From NCBI RefSeq assembly GCF_051622035.1, contig NC_135360.1, forward strand, positions 34,055,206 to 34,119,205: a stretch of DNA of 64,000 nucleotides. The letters run 5' to 3'. The stretch's first letter is position 1. Each line of letters opens with the position of its first letter. Source of the stretch: Arctopsyche grandis (Eukaryota; Arthropoda; Insecta; Trichoptera; Hydropsychidae). The notes beneath the pieces are model-generated. The model made no database searches. It was not told the origin of the DNA and saw only the letters and a list, made by a program, of their open reading frames with translations. Both the position numbers and the translations under genes were made by a program. Of the stretch, positions 23,131 through 33,074 are shown piece after piece.

Positions 23131-25159
23131 TTTGAAATGATCGCTGTCTTTCAAGGATCCAAAATATTATTAAAAAGGGGGTTTATATAATAACAATACT
23201 TATACTTATCAATGTAGTCCAAAAATTGACAAAAGGATTTTGCATTCCACAGAAGATTCTCAAAAGTCTCGTAAGTTTTCTTGCTGACAAACTTTATAGC
23301 CAGAGACTCGTCTTCTGATCAGTGCTCAGCTTTAGGGTCATGAGATTTTCAGTTTGTACGTGCGTAGTCAGTTTTCAAAACTAATAGAAGTAACTTCAAA
23401 CATTTGTGTATGTGTGTATTTTTCGCAAATACATCCCATTCGTACCCGTGCTAATGCATAATATGAAAATGTTGAAAAGCAAACAAAAGTAAGTCTGGTA
23501 CACAGAGACAGGGGGTTGCAGCTTCTTGTCCAGGTGCGATCGAGTTTCTTTTGTGAGCACGTCCGGATATTATGGAAGAGCATAAAAGAAAAAGGTCTCG
23601 AAAGAAATGAAAGGACGCTTTGAAAGGAAAAGAGACGATAAAAAAAAATACATGAAATGAAAGAGCAAATACTGGTTGCCAGATTTAAATGAGAAGCCGT
23701 GCAGATGTGAGCTCGTCCTCAGCATCACAACCAGACGCGACAAAAAATTCCAAAACCGGAATTCAACCGTGAAAACGCAATATAAACGGTTTTCAGTAAG
23801 AACTTATGAAAATCGTGACAAGCGTCGTTAGATATGTATGCATGTATATAAATTATTTATATTCAAAATCTTTTTCTTTTTAGATAGATAGTTTGGTTGC
23901 ATAACCGTGTTGTCCTTGGTTCCAGATTCTTGGTAATTCAAATGCGCCAAGACCGGAATTTTCGCGCTGCCATAAACCCGAAACAAAGGACCGTTTTGCA
24001 CACACACACACACAAATATTCTGATCTTAGGCATAAATAAGCATTCAGTCTACAATTTTTTTATTGATCTTAAATTTTGAAAGAGAGCGAGCTTGAATGA
24101 AGAACCAGCTGCTAAAAGAAAAAAAAATGTGTTAGAAGTTGGATCAAAAATTTAAGAATTGGAAAAAGTTAACTGCTAACAACATCTGGAGCGGCTTCTG
24201 TAACTCCTTATCGAAAGTTTATTCACCTTCAGTGTGGAACGAAAGCTCTTTTCTTCCGGGAGTACATCCTATATACATACATACATGTTCATCTGATGGT
24301 GGAAATGATCTCAAAAGTGTACAAAAACTTTCAAGAATGCGATTAGGGTCAGTTGAGCCTTGCTTTGCTCCGTTTCAAGTCATCACATTTAAAGCTTCGG
24401 TATTTGTTTGAAATTACTTCTAAAGGGGGAACGATCTCGTTAGGTGTGTGCTTGTTAGTTTCCATCGTACGAGGACATTGGATTTTCAACCTTAAATGGA
24501 TTAATTTGAAACTGCTCTATTCATACTATTGTATTACATATATTACTTTTTTAGAACACAAAGGTGATAGGTCCACGATTTTGCTAAATTGAGTGTGCAA
24601 TAGAATAAAACTTTTTATTTATCAATTCTTTTCCAAAACCATCCGTAGAAATGTTGTATTAAAGTGATGTTATGTTTTTCCATGACTATTGTAATCTTTA
24701 AAATGCTGCTGATCAGTTGTTTCTCCTAGACTTATAATAATCTCTGAAATGTTGATATTAGAATTATTGGAAATTCATACATACATACATATTTGAATTT
24801 CAGTACAATAAGAATAGAGCAAAAGCGAGTTTATAAAGTGGTTGAACCCAAGAGGCTGCACTGCAACCAATAAGGAAGTAGAGGGCAAGAATGCGAGGAA
24901 ACCATTAACGACTTCACTTGGCACTGCCATTGCCCGCGATAATAAACCACTCACCTTTAATTAGCAACCGATTCCAATGGAGATTCTGCTGCTGAAAGAG
25001 TTAGACGAGATTTACAGCAGAACGATGACACTCACACTTAGTAGTGTCACCCAATTTCCGTAACGACAGATACCTAACAAAAAAATCTCCCAATACATAT
25101 TGTGTACCATAATTTATGGTCCATAAATATATGCTAAATAAATATGCCCATCGGGGATA
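23131..25159. other. Intergenic, no gene recognised
   Basis: The region is AT-rich with short microsatellites (CA run near 23999-24015, ACAT runs near 24276 and 24778). The open frames here are under 100 codons and show no known motif or splice context. No further element boundary was identified. Confidence 0.5.
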
Positions 25160-25665
25160 TATTTACAGGGCCTAGGAGTTCGGCCGCCTGTGTGCAAATT
25201 TAAATCGGCCGCTCTTTAATTTTATCAGCATTTGTATAAATCATATAAATAAAAAAAAAATTAAAAATGAATAGCATGCGAGCTGTGCAAAAATCTTACC
25301 TTGTGATAAATATAGTGTCGAAAATTTTAATCACAATAAAAATTAACCAGAAAAACAAACAAAGAACCAAAACATTTAGTTCTGAACAGGACCAGACGAC
25401 AAGAGAAACTGAACGTTTTCAAGTACATTCATGAAAATAGTGTTTTAACCCCAATCCCACATCTAGGACATTGTTCGTTCGATGATCGACCAATACTCAA
25501 GATCCTTGAAGAAATACATCTGGCTGTCGCAAAGATAATAGAACATAAAATAAGCTATACCTGCTATCCCGTTATTTCCCCCGAATTATAGTTCGAGTGA
25601 GTTACAAATTTTAACTTGCAATTACAACAGCAATTCACGAGTATACAACTAGTTGTTTTGTTTAT
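25160..25665 (-). repeat. Unclassified interspersed repeat, copy 1 (minus)
   Basis: The reverse complement of this segment runs parallel to 42565-43440. Shared blocks include the TTGCAAGTTA start, the CGGGATAGCAGGTATAGCTT block, CTTTCAGT...GTCGTCTGGTCCTG, and the block TGCTGATAAAATTAAAGAGC. This copy lacks the MITE cluster found in the other. No ORF or terminal repeats allow a class assignment. Confidence 0.7.
25442..25449. other. Paralogous empty site of the MITE cluster at 42796-43213
   Basis: GTTTTAAC here (GTTAAAAC on the minus strand) occupies the place of GTAATAAC in copy 2 of the repeat. The flanks continue without the 426-bp insertion: GGGATTGG on one side and ACTAT..TTTCATGAA on the other, read on the minus strand. 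It therefore marks the pre-insertion state. Confidence 0.8.
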
Positions 25666-25688
25666 TTAGTTGTCTTGTTTCGTATTTT

Positions 25689-25900
25689 TTAACCACTTAA
25701 TAGCCACGCATTTGTAGAAACCGATTCGATTATTTTATTATGTGTTTAGAGCCAACCCTTGACACTACCTCTTGAACATATCACAAATTAACGAAAAATA
25801 TTTTTAGATGTTACTGTGAAGAAACCAAAATTAATTTCGAGCCATAGCCTTAGTTACGTAGGAGCGCGCACCGGTGCGCTTATGGCGATGAAGTGGTTAA
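25689..25900. mobile_element. TTAA-flanked MITE, family 1, copy 1
   Basis: The element is bounded by TTAA on both sides, with terminal inverted repeats CCACTTAATAGCCA and TGGCGATGAAGTGG. The interior ends in a palindromic GCGCACCGGTGCGC block. A TTAA duplication is the hallmark of piggyBac-type insertion. A second copy is at 31505-31735. Confidence 0.8.
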
Positions 25901-26719
25901 GGAATATAATATTTTCAACTATCATTTATTTCGGCCGCCTTTGTACGTTGCACTCATTTGTACATATGTTAGACACGTCCCTGCATAATTACAAAATGTA
26001 AATGGCAATAGCACAAGTTTTGGTTCTAAAAAATGGAAGAGTAAACATGAAAAGACCCATACCCAAGAAATTTGAATTGTAAGAAGGCATTTAACTACAC
26101 ATTTCTGGAAATTTAAAATTCGGAACAAAGGATTTCCGGAACTCCACTGAATGACAGCACTACTCACAGCAGCTGAAAATCTCGCAAAGATGACATGCAA
26201 AGCCGAGTAATTCGAGAACCGTTACACACTCGTTGCTCATTCCGTTAAGTTATGACTGCGTGTGTATACTTATGCTTTACATTTGTTGCATTCAAATGGA
26301 CCGGTTTAGATTTAGTCATCCGAAATAATCCACCAATTCGTTTGCAATTATTTTACTTCCATACCATGAGCGTAACCTAATAATAAATATATCAGGAGAT
26401 TTCACACAACTTCGCCCACCTCATCCAGTTATCCCAGGATAGACCTATATGTTGGATATCAACTGACCGGTTCCAGCAGCAGCAACACACACTCGTAAAT
26501 CAGCAGAGAATGCATTTCGCAGATTCAATTAATTGATGTTGCAACAATGTCCTGAAACATGAGCCAAATACGATAATATTATACATTTCCTTTCCATATA
26601 ATTGTAATGGTAACTAACATAGACAAGTTGATAAATATGTGGGTATATACGTTTGACGTACCACCTTATTTATAATAGCTGGTTAGCCTGTCATACAACG
26701 ACTGGATATTATTTAGTGT
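25901..26719. other. Intergenic, no gene recognised
   Basis: I see no supported coding sequence, RNA gene or repeat boundary here. The stretch ends where the plus-strand LINE fragment begins. Confidence 0.5.
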
Positions 26720-27172
26720 TAGAAAGCATAAGCCAAGTTCAGATCTGAAAATCCCTTCTGGAGAAAGTCTGGAATGGCAACCAGTAATAAAATAATTACG
26801 AGTAACGTTCGATAAAATAATGAGATGGGCCCCTCAAATCCAAGCAGCGAAAAGCAAGGCGATGCGTGGTATATCCTCAATATACCCAATATTTAATCGC
26901 CATAATTCTTTAACAACTCAAAATAAACTAAAATTATATCGCGCGCTCATATTACCGTTATTAACCTATGCTGCACATGTATGGAATAACGCCTCTCATA
27001 CTAACCTTTCCAAGCTCCAATTAATACAAAATAAATCCCTTATAAAATAATTTATAACCCACCTAATTAATACCCATGTTTACTAACCTGAAAAAACTGC
27101 ATGCCATAAATAATATTCCGTTAGTCACAGACATTTCTAACAAACTAACCGGTAGATTCTATGACATAATCA

Positions 27173-27747
27173 CTAATAACTAGTCACCGGAGCCTGAGGG
27201 GGCCGTGTATTGTTCAAAGGTTGTAAATGCATTGTTAAAGGTTTGCCGAACAATGGATTGCACTGTGACTATCCTACCTCTACTAATAACTAGACACCGG
27301 ACCCAGAAGGTGCCGCGTATTGTTCAAAGGTTGTAAATGGATTGTTAAAGTTTTGCTGAACCTTTTTTACAAAGGATTTACAACAATGGATAGCACTGTG
27401 ACTACCCGGTGTCTACTAATAACTAGACACCGGATAGTCACTGTGCTTTTTCTAGGAATCGGGGCAGTTTAGTCCTATTTACAAAGCTAGAGTCCAAAAA
27501 AAAAAACGTTCGGCGAATCTTTAACAATGCAATGAACAATACACAGCACCCTCTGTGTCCGTTTTTTTCAAGACGGCACCTTGGTTATCCGGCCTTTACT
27601 AATAACTAGAGGTAGAACCGGAAGCGCGCCGTCTATTGTTCCATTATTGTAAATGCTTTGTAAAAAAGGTTCGGCAAACCTTTAACAATGCATTTACAAC
27701 ATGTGAACAATGAACAGCGCGCTCTGGGTCCGCTCTTTACTAATAAC
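27173..27747. mobile_element. Serial array of four hAT-like MITEs with five identical 8-bp target copies
   Basis: CTAATAAC occurs at 27173-27180, 27283-27290, 27416-27423, 27599-27606 and 27740-27747. Between these lie four units: 27181-27282, 27291-27415, 27424-27598 and 27607-27739. Each begins TAG; the inner ends read CTA or TTTA. Units 1 and 2 are one subfamily (TAG[TA]CACCGG..., TTGTTCAAAGGTTGTAAATG). Units 3 and 4 belong to related but different ones. None has an ORF. The host sequence (LINE reverse transcriptase tail) continues cleanly on both sides. Confidence 0.88.
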
Positions 27748-27775
27748 CACACTAACACACTTGGAAAGAGTCTCG

Positions 27776-27924
27776 GTGATTAGTAGTCACCGGACCCAGA
27801 AGGTGCCGCGTATTGTTCAAAGGTTGTAAATACATTGTTAAAGGTTTGCCGAACCTTTATTACAAAGGATTTACAACAATGGAACAATGGATAGCACTGT
27901 GACTATCCTACCTCTAGTGATTAG
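27776..27924. mobile_element. hAT-like MITE with GTGATTAG duplication
   Basis: The element at 27784-27916 starts TAGTCACCGG and ends CTACCTCTA. It is flanked by GTGATTAG at 27776-27783 and 27917-27924. The interior matches units 1 and 2 of the neighbouring array. A 19-bp remnant (27925-27943) follows before the LINE sequence resumes, possibly the trace of another insertion. Confidence 0.85.
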
Positions 27925-28061
27925 TATCAATAGTAGAATCACTGATTACAACAAAATGCCTATACCCTTCAGGTATAAACACAGATTACCTAAACACAAT
28001 CTACTTTAGATCGTCAACTTCTTTAGAGTCTTTAGCTAATATAAAATTATGTATAAGATGT

Positions 28062-28229
28062 ATTATTAGTAGACTCCGGACCCAAAGTGCGCCGTTTATT
28101 GTTCAATTGTTGTAAATGCTTTGTTAAAGGTTCGCCGAACCTTTTTTTTGCACTCTAGCTTTGTAAATAGAGCCAAACCGCCCTGATTCCTGGAAAAAGC
28201 ACGCTCTCTATCCGTAGTCTAATTATAAG
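28062..28229. mobile_element. hAT-like MITE, third insertion in the LINE
   Basis: The element at 28070-28221 starts TAGACTCCGG and ends CCGTAGTCTA. Flanks are ATTATTAG (28062-28069) and ATTATAAG (28222-28229), one mismatch. It is the same subfamily as 42945-43109 and 58330-58481, sharing the TACTCTAGCTTTGTAAATAG-type interior. Confidence 0.8.
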
Positions 28230-28430
28230 CATTTATAAGAATTGTGAATAGGTTTTTGAGCTCTTTTTCCTATTATGCTGTACATTAACATTAGAATAAT
28301 AAAATACTTTAATTACTAACAAAAATTGTAAAATAGAAAATGATCAGTAGATCAATAGCTATTAAAATATATATAAGATGCATTGTGAACATAATTTAGT
28401 AATAATAAAAAGCATTTTTAAAAAATACGA

Positions 28431-29993
28431 CAACTGGTGTTCAGCAGTTCACCTTTTTTTGAAAATAAAATTCATACTTTTAAAACTCACGTATATAAAG
28501 GCTGGAATTATGAATCTTCTAGACATGAATAAATAGTATCGCTTGTATACCCTCTTCTGAGATTTTTTTACAATGTTCTTCACTTATATACATAAGGACA
28601 TACCCACTTGTCAAACCTTCTGTATTTAAACCACTTCATATCGTATTTTTTTTATTTATTTAAGTAACTAATGATTTTTGTGATAAGTATTTATACCTTA
28701 TTTTATTTAGCTCGGTGGTAGGAAAAATTTTGATTTCGATTCGTATTGGTCGACGATATTTCTTAGAAATCTAGAATACGTGGGATTCATACTTTGTGAT
28801 TACTAGAGGTAAGATAGTCACAGTGCTATCCACTGTTCCATTGTTGTAAATCCTTCTTAAAAAAGGTTCGGCAAACCATTAACAATGCATTTACAACCTT
28901 TGAACAATACGCGGCACCTTCTGGGTCCGGTGACTAATGATTACAGATTTGTTTTGAATTTTATACTAAACATGATTGTGAAAAAAAATATATTGCAGTA
29001 AAACTAAAGAATTGTCAAAACATTTTATTTAACTTTTATTTAATAATATAAAGTCTTTGAAAGAAATACTAACTATTATCTACTGACCCTTACGAGCGAA
29101 AAATAGTCCAACTAATCACGAAGACAAATCACCTAGTTTGTAAATAAATTCTGGAATTAAATCAGTACTCTTCGTCACGGGCATTTTAGGTTCAATAAAA
29201 TGCCGGAAAAACCATTTTGTCACGTGAAAGTTCCCCTTCTTCATCGAGGAACCTTTTTATAATACACATCAACCTTTTTAGAACGTGCATTTAAAACTCG
29301 ACCGAAAGATGTGCATTCTGGAAATATTTGCATAATAATCTGCCGCTATATTTGCAACATAGTAAACTGTTGGAATTTAAACCTGATCGTATTCAGATTT
29401 ATCATAATAATATGCAAATATGTATGAGAGCGAGCCTCTCATGAATGGATTGCAACTTATTATTATTGCGTATTACGATAGTTTAGCACAGTTTATATCC
29501 GCGACAGAAATATTGAAGCTGAAACATTTGAGCAGATAAAACATCAATATCCAGTAAAATTTAACGACGTCATTAAACGCAACGTAATAATCTTATGGCA
29601 TCGAAAACGGTTATACCGGTTACCTCAGTAAAGCGAATAATAAAAGATCGAATCGAATCAACAGAGACAAAAAGCAAACTCAAACCACCGTTTATCTGCC
29701 TTTTAGTACTGTACAATGCATCTTCAAGAGAATCTAAAACAGTAGTCGAGAATCTTTAACGTTTAGTTAAGAGTTGTCTGCTATAAAGAAATGTAAGGAA
29801 CTTATTTTGTTCTATGGACTGTTATACTTTTTGTAGACTGTTGATATTTATCTTGATTAATCAACATATAAAAAAATAAACGTGTGGTGTGCAATTTGAT
29901 AGGACAACACGTATATCATGCAATTTGAGATTAGTTGACAAAGATTTTCAATTGATGTTTTCCAATCATTGATTTACTGGATCCCAGCTTTAA
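28431..29993. other. Intergenic, one MITE, otherwise nothing recognised
   Basis: Apart from the hAT-like MITE at 28804-28936 this stretch shows no coding sequence or repeat I can name. Confidence 0.5.
28796..28944. mobile_element. hAT-like MITE, solitary copy
   Basis: The element at 28804-28936 starts TAGAGGTAAG and ends TCCGGTGACTA. Flanks are GTGATTAC (28796-28803) and ATGATTAC (28937-28944). Its sequence is the reverse complement of the unit at 27784-27916, so the same subfamily inserted in the opposite orientation. Confidence 0.8.
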
Positions 29994-30502
29994 GAGGGCT
30001 GGACAGCAGCACAAACGTACTATACTTCCCCGTTCCTCAATTATGGCACTAGAGAAATTATTTTTTAATATGCTATGGATATCCACCATTGGGGTGCATC
30101 TATCGTTTTATTTTTTTGATTAATTGTTTTTTAAAGGAGCTAGGAGCCGCCAAAAATCTATAAAATTGCCTCTTTTTTGCACCCACGAAACGAGTCCAGC
30201 GTGCTTATTTAACGGTCGATTTTTAAAAAAATACGCCGATAGATGCACAGAAAGTATTTTTCTCATACTGATGATGAAATTTTTTTTAAATTGGTCCAGT
30301 TTTGGAGTAGAAAATAGTAGAATACGAAACCTCGATTTCGTCAATTTAAAATACGTTTTATCTGGTCGAAGCGCAACTGTCGCATTCACTCAATATATAT
30401 ATTGATATATATTGTCGCATTCACTCAATATATACATACACTCAATATATATATCGAAGAAAGGAACGGTAACAAAATTAAGGTTTCGGGTGTACAGCCC
30501 TC
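29994..30502. mobile_element. TTAA-flanked MITE, family 2, copy 1
   Basis: TTAA occurs at 29990-29993 and 30503-30506. The ends are GAGGGCTGGACA and TGTACAGCCCTC, short inverted repeats. The same 510-bp element occurs inverted at 63349-63869. The open frames of about 90 codons inside are shared by both copies but resemble no protein I know. The TTAA duplication suggests piggyBac-type mobilisation. Confidence 0.75.
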
Positions 30503-30506
30503 TTAA

Positions 30507-31165
30507 TGTAAAAAATCAATTGGGGGAGCATATTGAAATGTTCTCGAAACGAATCGAAGTTTGTAAGTTGCGGAGTGATGAGGCTGTTAGAGATGATGTG
30601 GAGTGATGATGGTCGACCTGAGTTGGTATGCAGCTCGCTATATAATAGTCACACCTCGAGTCGACTGGTTGGCTAACAGTAAACTTACCTCACAACGACC
30701 GTTTCTTTTTTTTTCATCAATAATATCATTACAGGTATGTACGTAAAACATAAAACGAGTGAACGTTTCCTCTGCATATTTCGCGATCGTCTTTGACTTC
30801 CTCGGTATTCATCCCATTGCTAACCGTCCGAAGGAAATGCTCTGGAATTCAAGCATGCAGTTAAGCTGAGGACTTCCTCCTCGACTTAACTGTTGGTGCA
30901 CTCTGCAGAATCTCCGATGCAAAAAGTTCAAATTACCCGACAGGGACATTACCAATCATTCATCTGTAAAAAATCAGTGCAGATTTAATAAAGCTTTGCT
31001 TTATACATGTCACTTCCTCTCTCTTTTCGTTTACTCTGTTATGATTATTGTTACAGTTACAGTTTGAATAAGTACATAGCTAACGATGTACGTGTAGAAA
31101 TAATTTGAAATTGTTATAGTAATTTGTGAGTGGAGATTCTTAGAACAGAGCTGCATCTAATGTAT
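30507..31165. other. Intergenic, no gene recognised
   Basis: Nothing beyond short AT-rich and homopolymer tracts was identified. Confidence 0.5.
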
Positions 31166-31367
31166 GTATGTATATAATTTCGAAAGAAACTTTGTATGTA
31201 GGTATGTTTGTTTGTTTGGTTCGTAGAGTCCGTGATGTTCAATTTAATAAAAAAAACAAATGAATATTAAAATAAAATAAATTTAATAAAATGTTTACTA
31301 TTAGATTGGCCATGTTTAAACGGGTTATATTTGCAAATACCGAGCGAAGCCGGCTAAAACCACTAGT
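31166..31367 (+). mobile_element. Helitron-like 3' end, copy 1
   Basis: It ends ACCGAGCGAAGCCGGCTAAA followed by ACCACTAGT. A short GC-rich hairpin next to a CTAG(T) terminus without target duplication is typical of nonautonomous Helitrons in insects. It shares TTTCGAAAGA.ACTTTGTATG and GTTCGTAGA.T.CGTGA with 61180-61513. Confidence 0.55.
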
Positions 31368-31504
31368 GTTCTATAAAAATAAAAATATCTATTCTAATAA
31401 ATAAACTCTCAGCGTGAGTCAACAGAAGTCATGTCGAATAAATGGTATGTTTACTTGGTTATCATATCAATTAATCAACACTCATGCTTGCATTATGAAT
31501 ATTA

Positions 31505-31735
31505 TTAACCACTTAATCGCCACGCGTTTGTAGAAACCGATTGGATTATTTTATTATGTGTTTAGTGCCAACCCTTGAACAAAAACTAACGAAAAATATT
31601 GACTTTTCAATTTCATTAGTATCACAGGATATTTTTACATAGATGTCGCTGTGAAAAAACCAAAATTCATTTCGAGCCATAGTCTTAAATACGAAGGAGC
31701 GCGCACCGGTGCGCTTATGGCGATCAAGTGGTTAA
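31505..31735. mobile_element. TTAA-flanked MITE, family 1, copy 2
   Basis: TTAA is present on both sides (31505-31508 and 31732-31735), with inverted ends CCACTTAATCGCCA and TGGCGATCAAGTGG. The interior matches 25689-25900 with small indels, including the GCGCACCGGTGCGC palindrome. Confidence 0.8.
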
Positions 31736-32785
31736 CAATGACAGCTTACAAACAGTGTCTGGAAAGCTTAACTCGAATTTTCGAGAAAAATATAATCGAA
31801 TAAACGACTTCTACAAAACTACTGCTTCTTTCTCTCCGATCCTGGAAGCCCCCTCTTCGCGTCCACGCAACAGTACATACATACAAGTATACAATATAAG
31901 CTCGCTCTATTTTGAGGACTCAATTACCAAATCAGTTTTCAAGTACTGAGCTTGACATGCAAAATTTCACTATTCTTTATTCACACAAATATAATAAAAT
32001 ATGAAATTGAATGGGTTTAATTTAAATTTTAACGAATACCATTTTGAAATGTTCCCCATAGCTAGAAGACGACCGTTTCTGCGTATAAAAGAATTTATAA
32101 TTCAAGGTGAGTCTTACAATTAAGGGGAAAACGATGGGGTTCCTTTTTCAATATAAGAAATTCAATCTAATCACCATTCAAACTTTGTATATTCCACAGC
32201 GTGTTTTCATTACGATAAGCATTCATTTCATAATTGCAAAAATTATCAAGCAATTCGAAAATAAAACACGACATTTGATTGCAATACAACGCGGCTCTTG
32301 ACGCCGAGAATGTCGTCTGTTCAAATTGAACATAATCTTGAGATTTTATATTCGAGTCTGTGTAACTGTAAACTTCAACTACTTATGCATATTTCTGTAA
32401 ACATCCACCTCAACCAGGTAGATCAAATTTGTCTTCGGAGAAAAAAACCCCTACCTGTGCGTAGCGAAAGGGTTGCTTTTATACTATATGAATACAAATG
32501 AAATTAAGTTACCGTTATTCACCAACAACGACTCGACAAATGGATTGATTTGAGTACCCACTAGTTTCACACGTGGATACGTTTTCAACTTCAAATCCTG
32601 GTTACATTTTGGCAAACAGTATTTTTATATACGATAAGTAATTAATATACATATTCCAGTTCAGTGATCGACCATTTCCTTTTTGAATAGATAATGAGCT
32701 AATAATACACAAAAGAGCACCAAATCAAACAATAATATCAACTACATAATGATTCAACTTATTCCTGTCCGATATCATTTTATAA
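31736..32785. other. Intergenic, no gene recognised
   Basis: Short open frames at 31728-31949 and 32107-32501 lack any recognisable domain or splice context. No repeat boundary was found. Confidence 0.45.
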
Positions 32786-33074
32786 CCAACAGTATGGCTC
32801 GGTGATTGTATTTACGTTTAGCACTGAGAGGTTACCAAGTTCAATCCCGTGCTAATCTTTAATACTGCTGGTCAGACTTGGATATTTGTGACTCCAAGTC
32901 GATCGTTTCTTATCAGAGTTTGCTAATCGGTCTGATTACATTGTTGAAACGATTCCTCATCATCCTACCCGCTGTCATAAATATTTGTAATTAATTGTCT
33001 AGGAAGGCGCATTGGGGACTACCTGTCAGGCCTTCCTGGTATATAACTATGTAAAAATAAAACCAAATAAAAAG
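32786..33074 (+). mobile_element. tRNA-derived SINE copy
   Basis: The head reads CAGTATGGCTCGGTGATTG and carries an AAGTTCAATCCCG B-box-like word near 32838. The central block has CAAGTCGATCGTTTCTTATC near 32896, then GTTGAAACGATTCC. The 3' part has the AGGAAGGC ... GCCTTCCT hairpin (33001-33038) and an A-rich tail with AATAAA. The body matches the copy at 51361-51794. Confidence 0.8.

Larger units (their letters stand above)
26720..28430 (+). mobile_element. Jockey-like LINE fragment, interrupted by six MITEs
   Basis: This is the same family as 22464-23130, in plus orientation. Decayed coding sequence reads IPSGESLEWQPVIK, then a stop, LRVTFDKIMRWAPQIQAAKS and on to MRGISSIYPIFNRHNSLTTQ (26820-27050), with a frameshift after QNKSL. 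The coding match resumes up to TCTATGACATAATCACTAATAAC. It is then broken by MITEs at 27181-27739, 27784-27916 and 28070-28221 and ends in the family 3' terminus near 28425. The minus-strand copy supplies the uninterrupted order. Confidence 0.85.

Noticed and set aside
30120-30405. Open frames of about 90 codons on both strands
   Set aside because: They lie wholly inside a TTAA-flanked MITE and recur in its copy at 63349; the frames resemble no protein.
32786-32860. Possible tRNA gene (B-box GTTCAATCC)
   Set aside because: There is no complete cloverleaf, and the word is the head of a SINE found at several other places in the window.
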